From: Renibacterium salmoninarum ATCC 33209
GTDB lineage: Bacteria; Actinomycetota; Actinomycetes; Actinomycetales; Micrococcaceae
Direction: 5' to 3'
Assembly: GCF_000018885.1 (NCBI RefSeq)
Contig: NC_010168.1
Span: 1,612,001 to 1,676,000, forward strand
Length of the DNA: 64,000 nucleotides
The notes beneath the pieces are model-generated. The model ran no database searches, was not told the DNA's origin, and saw only the letters and a program-made list of their open reading frames with translations. Of the stretch, positions 46,766-55,797 are shown in pieces (the first letter of the stretch is position 1; each line of letters begins with the position of its first letter). The position numbers and the translations under genes are program-made.

Positions 46766-47734
46766 TTACAACTTTGCCTTGGCAGCCAGCTCAGCACGCG
46801 GATCGCCGTCCGCGGTAGCCGCAGCGAAATCCTTTACCGCCTGCTCAGTTTCCTTACTCAGTTTCTGCGGCACCGCGACGTCGATCGTGACCAGCAGATC
46901 GCCGGTAGCTTTCGACGTCGTAATGCCTTTGCCTTTGACCCGCAAAGTTCGGCCGGAGGGCGTGCCTGCGGCCACCCGGACCTTGACTGTTTCGCCATCG
47001 AGCGTCGGCACCGAAATGTCCGCGCCCAAAGCTGCCTCAGGGAAGCTCACTGGGACGTGGATTCGAATGTTGTCACCGTCCCGGACGAAGAAGTCATGTG
47101 GTTTTACGTGTACCGCGACCATAAGATCGCCCGGACCCGCCGCGCCCGGCTGCCCCTTGCCGCGGACCCTGACTTTCTGGCCGTCCTTAATGCCAGCAGG
47201 GATGCGAACGTCAATCACATCCCCATCTGGTTCACGGAGGCCAATCGTGGTTCCGTTAATGGACCCGGCGAAGGAAATAGTGGTCTGCGCATTGCGATCC
47301 GCACCCTTGGTTGGGCGCGGTTGTTGGTAGCCCTGGTATGCGCCGCCGAAAATATCGGCAAATTCCGGTGGCAGGCCAGAACTGTCATACCCACGGGTCC
47401 TTGCACCGCCGCGCGAACCATTGAACAAGCCGCCGAACATGTCGTCAAAGCCTGCTCCGCTTTGCCCGCCGGCGCCACCAGCGCTAAACCTTGCGCCGGA
47501 GCCCATTGCCCGAATCGCGTCGTATTGCTCACGATCTTCAGCGTTGGATAGCACTGAATAGGCTTCAGAGATGTCTTTGAATTTCTTCTCTGCAGCAGCA
47601 TCGCCTTGGTTCTGATCCGGGTGGAACTTCCGGGCCATCTTGCGATACGTCTTCTTAATGTCCGCGTCGCTGGCGTCCTTGGAGACACCGAGGATCGCGT
47701 AAAAGTCCTTATCGACCCAGTCTTGACTAGCCAA
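46766..47734 (-). CDS. dnaJ: Chaperone DnaJ (type without zinc finger)
   Basis: A 322-residue co-chaperone that stimulates the DnaK ATPase. The J domain (about 6-70) has the KFHPDQNQ loop with His-Pro-Asp, then a Gly/Phe-rich region with many GGFNG-type turns, then the two C-terminal beta domains. The CxxCxGxG zinc repeats are absent, as in the CbpA/DnaJ1-like proteins of actinobacterial dnaK operons. The start is TTG at 47734, fixed by the strong AAAGGAG six bases before it. Between grpE and this gene lies the palindrome at 47764-47820. Confidence 0.93.
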   Translation of the reverse strand: MASQDWVDKDFYAILGVSKDASDADIKKTYRKMARKFHPDQNQGDAAAEKKFKDISEAYSVLSNAEDREQYDAIRAMGSGARFSAGGAGGQSGAGFDDMFGGLFNGSRGGARTRGYDSSGLPPEFADIFGGAYQGYQQPRPTKGADRNAQTTISFAGSINGTTIGLREPDGDVIDVRIPAGIKDGQKVRVRGKGQPGAAGPGDLMVAVHVKPHDFFVRDGDNIRIHVPVSFPEAALGADISVPTLDGETVKVRVAAGTPSGRTLRVKGKGITTSKATGDLLVTIDVAVPQKLSKETEQAVKDFAAATADGDPRAELAAKAKL

Positions 47735-47763
47735 GGTATCTCCTTTCGTCACTCTCTATTCGT

Positions 47764-47820
47764 CGAGTGTCGAGATATGGCGGCTTTGATCGCCTAATAA
47801 CGACCATATCTCGACACTCG
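47764..47820. repeat. Long inverted repeat inside the dnaK operon, family B (copy 3)
   Basis: Arms 47764-47780 and 47804-47820 are perfect 17-base complements around a 23-base loop. It lies between grpE and dnaJ. The loop GGCTTTGATCGCCTAATAACG resembles that of the repeat at 30823 (16 of 20 positions by eye), although most arm bases differ. Confidence 0.9.
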
Positions 47821-47829
47821 GCGGGGTGG

Positions 47830-48420
47830 TTACTCCGGAACTGCAACGATCACGTGGGCGGCGCGCAGGACTCGATCGCCCTTGCGGTAGCCCGCGCGAA
47901 GGACCTGGCTGACTGAGTCAGCTTGGACCTCGGCGCTTGGCTGCTGGATGAGCGCCTCGTGCACGTTCGGATCAAATTCGACGCCGATCTGGTCAATGCG
48001 CTCCAGACCATAGGTCTTCAGTGCAGTTTCGAGCTTCGCGGCAATCGCGGCAAACGGTCCGTCGGTAAGGTCACCGTGCGTACGGGCCGCGTCGACGTCG
48101 TCGAGCACCGGAAGCAGCGAGTTCAATACACCGATGACGGCGCTCTCCCCCGCGACTGCCCGGTCCCGCTCAACGCGTTTGCGGTAGTTCACGTACTCAG
48201 CCTGCAGGCGCAGCAGATCGTTCTTGAGCTCTGCCGCATCTAGCTCGCTGTCGTCCGCCATTCCGGTGCCTTGGGCAACCGACTCATCGGCCGGAACCTC
48301 AGCGTTATTCAGGATGTCTTCAACCTGCGCCAACGGATCCTGGTCTTCGGCCGAGGAACCAGTCTGATTGGCCGGCTCCCCTGCCTCGCCCTTTTCGGGG
48401 TTCATGTCCTGATCAGACAT
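47830..48420 (-). CDS. grpE: Nucleotide exchange factor GrpE
   Basis: A 196-residue DnaK exchange factor. An acidic disordered head (about 1-65) is followed by the long dimer helix LKNDLLRLQAEYVNYRKRVERD and the beta wing with VEFDPNVHEALIQQPS and GYRKGDRVLRAAHVIVAVP. It starts two bases after dnaK and is co-transcribed with it. Confidence 0.96.
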   Translation of the reverse strand: MSDQDMNPEKGEAGEPANQTGSSAEDQDPLAQVEDILNNAEVPADESVAQGTGMADDSELDAAELKNDLLRLQAEYVNYRKRVERDRAVAGESAVIGVLNSLLPVLDDVDAARTHGDLTDGPFAAIAAKLETALKTYGLERIDQIGVEFDPNVHEALIQQPSAEVQADSVSQVLRAGYRKGDRVLRAAHVIVAVPE

Positions 48421-48422
48421 GG

Positions 48423-50294
48423 CTACTTCTTCTCGTTCTTCGGTTCTTCGTCCACGATTTCTGCGTCAACGATGTCCTCCTCAGGCTTTGCCTCACCCGC
48501 CGGAGCACCAGCAGCGTCGCCAGCCGGAGCAGCACCTTCAGCCTGAGTGGAAGCGTAGATCGCTTCGCCAAGCTTGGTCTGCGAAGCCTGCAACTTCTCC
48601 GAAGCAGCCTTGACGGCGTACTCGTCGGTGCCGGCGAGCGCGGCCTTGAGGCTTTCGACGTCGGCCTTGACCTCAGTCTTGACCTCTTCCGGCAACTTGT
48701 CGTCGTTCTCGGAGAGAATCTTGTCTACCGAGTAGGCGAGCTGCTCAGCGCTGTTGCGCACATCGGCCTGTTCGCGACGAGTCTTGTCCTCGGCAGCGTG
48801 CGCCTCGGCGTCAGCAACCATCCGCTCGATGTCTTCCTTGGAAAGCGAGGAACCACCGGTGATGGTCATCGATTGTTCCTTGCCAGTGCCCTTGTCTTTA
48901 GCGGACACGTGCACAATGCCGTTGGCATCGATGTCGAAGGTGACCTCGACCTGCGGCACACCACGCTGAGCTGGCGCGATGCCGGTCAGCTCAAAGGTAC
49001 CCAGCGGCTTGTTGTCGCGAGTGAATTCGCGCTCGCCCTGGAAAACCTGGATAGCAACCGAAGGCTGGTTGTCATCAGCGGTGGTGAAGGTTTCAGACCG
49101 CTTGGTCGGGATCGCGGTGTTGCGCTCGATCAGCTTGGTCATCACCCCACCCTTGGTTTCAATGCCCAGCGAAAGCGGAGTGACGTCAATGAGCAGCACG
49201 TCTTTACGCTCACCCTTGAGTACACCAGCCTGCAGGGCAGCGCCGACGGCGACTACCTCGTCCGGGTTGACGCCCTTGTTCGGGTCCTTGCCGCCAGCGA
49301 GCTGCTTGACCAGTTCGGTCACGGCAGGCATACGGGTGGAACCACCAACGAGCACAATGTGATCAATGTCAGAAACCTTGATGCCGGCTTCAGCGATAAC
49401 GTCGTTGAACGGCTTCTTGGTGCGCTCGAGCAGATCCGAGGTCAGTTCCTGGAACTTGGCGCGGGTCAGCTGCTCATCCAAGTGCACCGGGCCATCAGGG
49501 GTGACGGAGAGGTACTGAAGTGAGATGTTGGTACTGGTTGCCGAGGAGAGTTCCTTCTTGGCTTGCTCAGCAGCTTCACGCAGACGCTGTAGCGCGATTT
49601 TGTCCTTGGACAGGTCGATGCCTTTGACCTTGAGCTGGTTCAGCAAGTAGTCAACGACGCGCTGATCCCAGTCGTCGCCGCCCAGGCGGTTGTCGCCGGA
49701 GGTAGCGCGAACCTGGATGGTGGAGAAGCCGTCGTCGTCCTTGCCAACTTCGAGCAACGAGACGTCGAAGGTGCCGCCGCCGAGGTCGAAGACCAAGATG
49801 AGTTCGTCTTCTTTACCCTTGTCCAAGCCGTATGCCAAAGCAGCCGCGGTGGGCTCGTTGACAATACGCAACACGTTCAAGCCAGCGATTTCACCGGCTT
49901 CTTTGGTGGCCTGACGCTCGGCGTCGTTGAAGTAGGCCGGCACGGTGATGACGGCGTCGGTGACCTTTTCGCCCAGGTAGGACTCGGCATCGTTCTTAAG
50001 CTTCATCAGAGTACGCGCGGAGATTTCCTGCGCGGTGTACTTCTTGTCATCGATGTCAATAGTCCAGTCAGTGCCCATGTGGCGCTTGACCGAAGCAATG
50101 GTGCGATCGATGTTGTTAACTGCCTGGCGCTTGGCGATTTCGCCGACCAGGACCTCGCCGCTCTTCGAAAAAGCGACAACAGAGGGAGTGGTGCGGCCGC
50201 CTTCAGCGTTCGCAATGACGGTGGGCTCGCCGCCTTCGAGGACTGAAACCACCGAGTTAGTGGTTCCGAGGTCGATGCCTACTGCGCGTGACAT
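48423..50294 (-). CDS. dnaK: Hsp70 chaperone DnaK
   Basis: A 623-residue Hsp70. The ATPase domain starts [20 protein letters not shown] and has [35 protein letters not shown] and [12 protein letters not shown]; the substrate domain follows from about residue 360 with [14 protein letters not shown]. It ends in an Ala-Gly-rich then acidic tail (EEPKNEKK). It is the first gene of the HspR-controlled operon and also serves as HspR's co-repressor in related bacteria. Confidence 0.97.
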   Translation of the reverse strand: MSRAVGIDLGTTNSVVSVLEGGEPTVIANAEGGRTTPSVVAFSKSGEVLVGEIAKRQAVNNIDRTIASVKRHMGTDWTIDIDDKKYTAQEISARTLMKLKNDAESYLGEKVTDAVITVPAYFNDAERQATKEAGEIAGLNVLRIVNEPTAAALAYGLDKGKEDELILVFDLGGGTFDVSLLEVGKDDDGFSTIQVRATSGDNRLGGDDWDQRVVDYLLNQLKVKGIDLSKDKIALQRLREAAEQAKKELSSATSTNISLQYLSVTPDGPVHLDEQLTRAKFQELTSDLLERTKKPFNDVIAEAGIKVSDIDHIVLVGGSTRMPAVTELVKQLAGGKDPNKGVNPDEVVAVGAALQAGVLKGERKDVLLIDVTPLSLGIETKGGVMTKLIERNTAIPTKRSETFTTADDNQPSVAIQVFQGEREFTRDNKPLGTFELTGIAPAQRGVPQVEVTFDIDANGIVHVSAKDKGTGKEQSMTITGGSSLSKEDIERMVADAEAHAAEDKTRREQADVRNSAEQLAYSVDKILSENDDKLPEEVKTEVKADVESLKAALAGTDEYAVKAASEKLQASQTKLGEAIYASTQAEGAAPAGDAAGAPAGEAKPEEDIVDAEIVDEEPKNEKK

Positions 50295-50340
50295 ATTTTA
50301 CCTTTCAGGGTTTCTTTCGAGATTGAGTGTTCTGAGCTCA

Positions 50341-50395
50341 AGTCTACAGTTGAGCGAAGTGTTGTCAAGTTAGAGTTGAGTCGATGACGCTCAAC
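50341..50395 (-). promoter_or_regulatory. dnaK promoter with two HAIR operators
   Basis: On the minus strand a -35 TTGACA (50363-50368) and -10 TAGACT (50341-50346) are 16 bases apart. Two HAIR-type repeats stand here: GTTGAGT-N7-GCTCAAC at 50375-50395 and GTTGAGC-N7-TGTCAAG at 50349-50369, the second covering the -35. Further half-sites lie at 50336-50346. HspR bound here would block RNA polymerase. Confidence 0.85.
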
Positions 50396-50431
50396 TCTCG
50401 GGTTGACCACGAAACGCCCCACGCGGACAAC

Positions 50432-50690
50432 TCACGAAGAGCTGCGCAGCTCCTGCCTCAGCGCTTCAGTGATTCGCCCGAGCGAAGGACCGAACTGGCA
50501 CTGAGCGGCCGGGCTCAGTAAATCCAGCACCAGTCGGCGAACCTGCGCAAGATGAGCGGGTGCACTAGCAGCAAGCTTTGCCTGACCAGCTTCAGTAAGT
50601 ACCGCAAGCGTGTAGCGGCCATCTACTTCGTCCGGCTCCCGCGTCGCCCACCCCTCGCGCTCGCATCTAGTGACGGCCTGTGGAATGGGC
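50432..50690 (-). pseudogene. MarR-family regulator remnant (C-terminal half only)
   Basis: Read leftward from about 50690, the frame gives AVTRCEREGWATREPDEVDG, then RYTLAVLTEAGQAKLAASAP, and ends at a TGA at 50432. This is the recognition helix end, wing and dimer helices of a MarR protein. The first half is missing and the break meets the TetR remnant within a few bases of 50690-50700. No start codon with a ribosome site is present. Confidence 0.7.
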
Positions 50691-50914
50691 GGGGATCTCT
50701 TATGACCAACGTCATTGCACGTGCGATGGATCGCGGTGAAATTGGACCCGGTTCAGTGGATGAGCGAGTCCTTCGGCTGCCGATTGACCTTTTTCGTTAC
50801 GAGGTGCTGTGGACTATGCACGCCGTGCCGGAACAGACTATCGAGGAAATTCTCGATCTGGTCTTCCTGCCGTTAGTGACCCGGCAGGAAGACCAGATTT
50901 TACGGGTTCGCTGA
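50690..50914 (+). pseudogene. TetR-family regulator remnant (C-terminal part only)
   Basis: The frame from about 50690 reads SLMTNVIARAMDRGEIGPGS, then VDERVLRLPIDLFRYEVLWT and a VFLPLV ending, the ligand-domain end of TetR_C_16-type repressors. The N-terminal helix-turn-helix is absent. Upstream in the same frame is antisense to the MarR remnant and not TetR-like. The last 15 bases overlap the RND gene end. Confidence 0.7.
50858..50896. terminator. Bidirectional hairpin after the RND pump gene
   Basis: A perfect 15-base stem (50858-50872 with 50882-50896) around a nine-base loop, followed by ATTTTAC. It lies just past the RND stop and inside the end of the TetR remnant. Confidence 0.8.
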
Positions 50915-53900
50915 ACGGCGACCCTTGACCTTCGGAATGGCCCCGGTAGTCCAATCTTGCGAGGTATAGCCTTCGGGTAACTGGGTGGCCTCTGGGACGA
51001 CCTGTAAGTCTTTGAGCAGCCGGCGACGTTCGCGACCACCTTCTACCAAGCGGTAAAGCGCCGGTACCAAGATCAGAGTCAGCACGGTGGAAGAAATGAG
51101 GCCACCAACCACCACGATCGCCAAGGGTTGCGAAATGAATCCTCCGCCGCCAGTCACACCAAGCGCCATCGGCGTCAACGCGAAGACAGTAGCTAGCGCA
51201 GTCATCAGAATAGGACGTAGACGGTGTCGAGCACCGTACTCGATGGCCTCGGCAACGTTCTTGCCGGCCTGACCGGGCGAAGATTTTCGGGACTGGTTAA
51301 TCAAGTCGATGAGGACAATGGCGTTGGTCACCACAATGCCCACTAACATCAACATGCCGATCAAGGACGGCAAACCCACGGGGACCCGAGTAATCAAAAG
51401 CAAGCCAATTGCACCGGTTGCAGCAAACGGGATCGATACCAGCAAAATAAGCGGCTGGACCAGAGACTTAAAGGTCGCCACCATAATCACGTAGACAATG
51501 GCGATTGCGGCCAAAAGCGCCAGGCCCAATTGGCCAAATGACTCACGTTGCTGGGTTGTTGCACCACCGATCGTGGCGGTGGCTCCGGCCGGCAATTTAG
51601 CCTCGTCAAGCTTCTTCTGTACCACTGTGTTGAGCGAGCCAAGATCATTTCCGGTCGGCGTCAAAGAGATTTTGGCGCTACGTTGACCGTTACTCGAGGT
51701 GATGCTGCTCGGTACGTCGACCTGCTTGACGCTGGCAAGCGAAGACAAAGGCACCGGACCGGCTCCGGTTTGGATCGGAGCGTTTCCTAAAGCATCAATT
51801 GAGGTGAATTGCGTTCCCTTGCCGATCTGAACTTTATAGTCGGTAGTGTCGATGCGAACTGTCCCGGCGGGAATCGGGCTCACCGTCGCGGCAAGTACCG
51901 CAGCGACTTGTTGCTCGTTCAAACCGGCTGCAACCACTTTGGCCCGGTCCACACTGATCTGGACTACCGGGTTTGCCACCGAGAGGTTGCTGGTGATGTC
52001 CCGAGTGTCCGGAACGTCCTTGACCGCAGCTAGTACGGCGTCATTCGCTTTTTGCAGATCGGCGCTGTTGCTGGACTTGATGTTGATATCCACGGTGCTT
52101 GAGGTGCCCAAGCCTCCGCCAGATGAACCAAGTTTGATCGTACCGGCGTCTTTTATGCCATCTAGCGAGGAACGAACTGAGTTTCGCAGCTTCGCTTGGT
52201 CAACCTTTTCGTCGGTAACTACCTGGAAGCTAGCGGTTGTTGTTCCGGCGGCAAAGAACGACGATAGCCCGCCGGAGGAATTGCCAATTGTTACCTGGAC
52301 ATCTTCGACGCCACCAATGCCATGCAACGCATCTTCGACCTTCTTTGCGGCCTCGCTAGTGGCGTCAAGGCTAGTACCTGCGGGCAGCGTCTGAGTAATA
52401 GAAATCGAATTCTGCCCAGAGTCGCCTAGCAGATTTTGCGGTAGCAGCGGAGTCATCGCGAACGTGGCTGCGAGGATGACCACTCCGGCGGTCACCGTCC
52501 AAATCGGATGTTTCTGGGTGCCGCGAAGGATTGGCAAGTAACCGCGCTGCAGCCAGCCTTTGCGTTCTTTCTCCTCGATAGCAGCAATAGCTGTCGCTTT
52601 TTCTTCGGGAGTCTGCTGGGCAAGCCCCGCAGCAGTTTTCGGTGCTCGCAAGAACCAGTAAGCCAATACCGGCACAATAGTGAGCGAGACCAAGAGCGAA
52701 GCGATGAGCGCGATCGTCACGGTCAGGGCGAATGGCCGGAAGAGTTCGCCAGCAATGTTGCCAACAAAGGCAATCGGCGCAAACACCGCGACGGTAGTTA
52801 GTGTTGACGCGGTGACGGCGCCAGCTACCTCTTTGATAGCAGCGGTGATCGCAGTGAGTTTATCTTCGCCATAACTTTGATGACGTTTGATGTTTTCAAT
52901 CACCACAATGGAATCGTCAACAACGCGTCCGATAGCGATAGTCAACGCGCCCAAGGTCAAGATGTTGAGCGAGTACTTGCTGGCCCAAAGTCCAATGAGG
53001 GTGATGAGCAGGGACAGCGGAATTGAAATTGCCGTAACGATCGTGGAGCGGATCGAAAGCAAGAAGATCAAGATGATAGCGACGGCGAAGCCCAAACCAA
53101 GAAGACCTTCGATGCCAAGATCTTTGATGGACTTTTCGATAAACGGCGCTTGGTCGAACACCATGGTGAAACTGACATTCGAGCCGAGATCTGATTTGAG
53201 TTCCGGCAGTAGGGCGTTGATTGCGTGCGAAACGGTGACGGTATCTGCTTCAGGCTTTTTAGTCACCGAAAGCGCAAGCGTCGGTTTGCCGTTCGTCCGG
53301 GTGATTGAAGTGGTCGGGTTGTCCTGCAGCGAAACGTCCGCGATCGAACCGATGGTCGACGGCGCAGCTCCAGCTTTTGCGCCACCGAGCGGCAAAGCCT
53401 TGACGGCGTCGAGCGAATCTACTGGGCTGCCAATTTGCATGGAGAGCGATTTGCCTTGGTCGGTGATGCTACCGGCCGGAATGAGTGCACCGTTATTTTT
53501 CAACGCATCGCTGATGGAGGTAATGGGAAGACCGGCGGCGGCCAGTTTAGCGACGTCTGGCATGATCTCAATGTGCTGACGATTTGCGCCGGTTACATCT
53601 GCGCCACGGACACCGTCTACCTTCAAGACCTTTGGCACGGCGATCCGTTGCAGGTCGCTGTTGAGCTCAGCGAGTGACTTATCTGAGGAGACCGCCATGT
53701 AAAGGATCGGGAAGTCACTGACGCTGCCGGCTATGGCCTGCGGCTGCACATCGGTTGGGAGTTGTTGCCGGGCATTGGCAATCGCACGATCAATCTGATT
53801 CCGGGCTCGGTCCAGATTGGTGCCGTAGGAGAAAGTCAGGCTGATCGTCGAAACTCCGCTGCGCGAAGTAGAACTTGACGAGTCTAAATTCTCGACGGCG

Positions 53901-54118
53901 TTGAGCGCGGTTTCTAGCGGCCGGCTGATCTGGGCATCCACAACCTCGGGCGAAGCGCCCGGCATCGCGGAGATGACGCTGATTTGGGGAAACTCAATGG
54001 ACGGGATGAGCTCCTGTTTGAGCGAGCCGGCAGAAATCACCCCGAAGACCGCGGCAAAAATGGTGATAAGCGCTATTAGTGCGCGATTGCCCAAGGACAA
54101 AGTGGCCAAACGGAACAT
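50900..54118 (-). CDS. RND efflux pump of the HAE1/AcrB type
   Basis: A 1072-residue transporter in two related halves: a first helix (FRLATLSLGNRALIALITIF), a large outer loop domain, helices 2-6 with AIGRVVDDSIVVIENIKRH (the proton-relay helix 4), then a second outer domain and helices 8-12 with VGIVVTNAIVLIDLINQSR. The Asp-Asp in helix 4 is present. Such pumps occur in actinobacteria without TolC partners and export drugs, lipids or peptides. GGGAGAC precedes the ATG. It lies 39 bases after mqo on the same strand. The deleted MarR/TetR pair beyond its 3' end may once have regulated transport genes. Confidence 0.9.
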   Translation of the reverse strand: MFRLATLSLGNRALIALITIFAAVFGVISAGSLKQELIPSIEFPQISVISAMPGASPEVVDAQISRPLETALNAVENLDSSSSTSRSGVSTISLTFSYGTNLDRARNQIDRAIANARQQLPTDVQPQAIAGSVSDFPILYMAVSSDKSLAELNSDLQRIAVPKVLKVDGVRGADVTGANRQHIEIMPDVAKLAAAGLPITSISDALKNNGALIPAGSITDQGKSLSMQIGSPVDSLDAVKALPLGGAKAGAAPSTIGSIADVSLQDNPTTSITRTNGKPTLALSVTKKPEADTVTVSHAINALLPELKSDLGSNVSFTMVFDQAPFIEKSIKDLGIEGLLGLGFAVAIILIFLLSIRSTIVTAISIPLSLLITLIGLWASKYSLNILTLGALTIAIGRVVDDSIVVIENIKRHQSYGEDKLTAITAAIKEVAGAVTASTLTTVAVFAPIAFVGNIAGELFRPFALTVTIALIASLLVSLTIVPVLAYWFLRAPKTAAGLAQQTPEEKATAIAAIEEKERKGWLQRGYLPILRGTQKHPIWTVTAGVVILAATFAMTPLLPQNLLGDSGQNSISITQTLPAGTSLDATSEAAKKVEDALHGIGGVEDVQVTIGNSSGGLSSFFAAGTTTASFQVVTDEKVDQAKLRNSVRSSLDGIKDAGTIKLGSSGGGLGTSSTVDINIKSSNSADLQKANDAVLAAVKDVPDTRDITSNLSVANPVVQISVDRAKVVAAGLNEQQVAAVLAATVSPIPAGTVRIDTTDYKVQIGKGTQFTSIDALGNAPIQTGAGPVPLSSLASVKQVDVPSSITSSNGQRSAKISLTPTGNDLGSLNTVVQKKLDEAKLPAGATATIGGATTQQRESFGQLGLALLAAIAIVYVIMVATFKSLVQPLILLVSIPFAATGAIGLLLITRVPVGLPSLIGMLMLVGIVVTNAIVLIDLINQSRKSSPGQAGKNVAEAIEYGARHRLRPILMTALATVFALTPMALGVTGGGGFISQPLAIVVVGGLISSTVLTLILVPALYRLVEGGRERRRLLKDLQVVPEATQLPEGYTSQDWTTGAIPKVKGRRSANP

Positions 54119-54157
54119 CGATTGTCTCCCAGAGGTTGCCCGGTGGTCTTAAGTTGT

Positions 54158-55645
54158 TTAGTCCAACTGCAAGGTGGCTGCAGTCCTGGCCATCGTGGCT
54201 GCGGCCAGTTCCGCATTGTCGTTGAGCTTGGTCCCCAATGTAGGAATCATATCTTTGAGTTGATCTTGCCACTGTAATTTGAATTCGCGGGGGAAGCATC
54301 GTTGCAAAAGCTCTAGCATGATGGGCACCGCGGTCGAGGCGCCCGGTGATGCTCCTAGTAAAGCGCCGATTGATCCGTCAGATGAGGTGATCACTTCAGT
54401 GCCGAACTGAAGAATACCGCCCTGTTTGCGGTCCTTCTTCATAATTTGTACACGCTGACCGGCAGTAATCAGTTCCCAATCGTTCCCGTCAGCTTGCGGG
54501 AAGTACTCCTGCATCGCGGTGACCTTAGACGAGCGAGTCTTAAGCACTTCCGAAACGAGGTACTTAGTCAAGCCAAGATTGTGCAATCCAGCGGCGGCCA
54601 TCGGGTAAATATTCGATGGTCGAATCGAAAGCGGCAAGTCCCACAATGAGCCGGATTTGAGGAAGTTTGTCGAGAAGCCAGCGTAGGGGCCAAAGAGCAG
54701 CGATTTCTTGCCGCCGACGTATCGAGTGTCCAAGTGCGGAACCGACATTGGCGGCGCTCCCACCGAAGCCTGGCCATAAACTTTCGCGCTGTGCTGCGCG
54801 GCGATTTCCTCATTGGTGCAGCGGAAGAACTGTCCCGAGACCGGGAAACCACCATAGCCTTTACCCTGGGGAATTCCGCTGCGTTGCAACAGGTGTAAAG
54901 CGCCACCGCCACTACCGATGAAAACGAATCGCGCTTTGATCGCACCGTGCTCACCAGAGGCTTTGTGCTTGAGTTTCAGATGCCAGCGCTTATCCGTGCC
55001 GCGTTGAATGTCGGTGACGGTCGTTCCGTAATTGATCTCGGCGTCGTTATTGCCCAAATACCCCACGAGTTCCTTGGTAAGTTGACCAAAGTCGACGTCG
55101 GTCCCTTCAGCAGCTCGGGTGGCCGCCACCGGGCCGTTACCGGAACGGCCTTTCATTACTAGCGGAGCCCATTTTTCAATCTGACTCGGATCAGAACTGA
55201 ATTCCATCGAGGAAAACAACGGGTTAGGCTTCAAGGCCTCGTAGCGGGTGCGAAGAAAATCGGTGTGGTCCTTGCCCATAACGAAGGACATATGCGGAAC
55301 CGTGTTGATGAAGTTTTTTGGTGAACCGATGAATTGCTTATCAACCATATGGGACCAGAACTGGCGCGAAAGCTGGAATTGCTCATTGATGGCCAAGGCT
55401 TTGGATGCCTCGACGCTGCCGTCTTTCGCTGCGGGCGTGTAGTTCAGCTCGCAGAGTGCGGAGTGCCCGGTTCCAGCGTTATTCCAAGGTCCAGAAGACT
55501 CTTGGCCCAGCTCATTGAGCTGCTCGAATACGACTACTGACCAATCGGGCTGAATCTGGCGAATCATCGCGCCCAGGGTCGCGCTCATGATGCCGCCGCC
55601 GATAAAGACGACGTCGGCTTCTTTGGTCTGCGAAATGAAGGTCAC
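54158..55645 (-). CDS. mqo: Malate:quinone oxidoreductase
   Basis: A 495-residue FAD-dependent peripheral membrane enzyme that oxidises malate to oxaloacetate and passes electrons to quinone, a part of the TCA cycle in many actinobacteria. It shows [19 protein letters not shown] (FAD fold), [46 protein letters not shown] and the end [19 protein letters not shown]. The frame is intact. The 152-base gap before it (55646-55797) should hold its promoter. Confidence 0.96.
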
Positions 55646-55797
55646 GGTCCGTCTCCAAAAGCTACTGTGCTGGTTGAGAATCTAGTGCTTGACACGCGCG
55701 AATCCTTGTGTACTGCGTGCTTTAGAAGCGTATCGCGCGGCCAACGACTTCCCTAAATCGCGAGGCGTAGATAACTTTTTCCCAGGCGGTAACGCCG

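Noticed and set aside
48798..49523. A 241-codon plus-strand frame inside dnaK
   Set aside because: Antisense shadow of a highly biased gene; dnaK itself is intact and secure.
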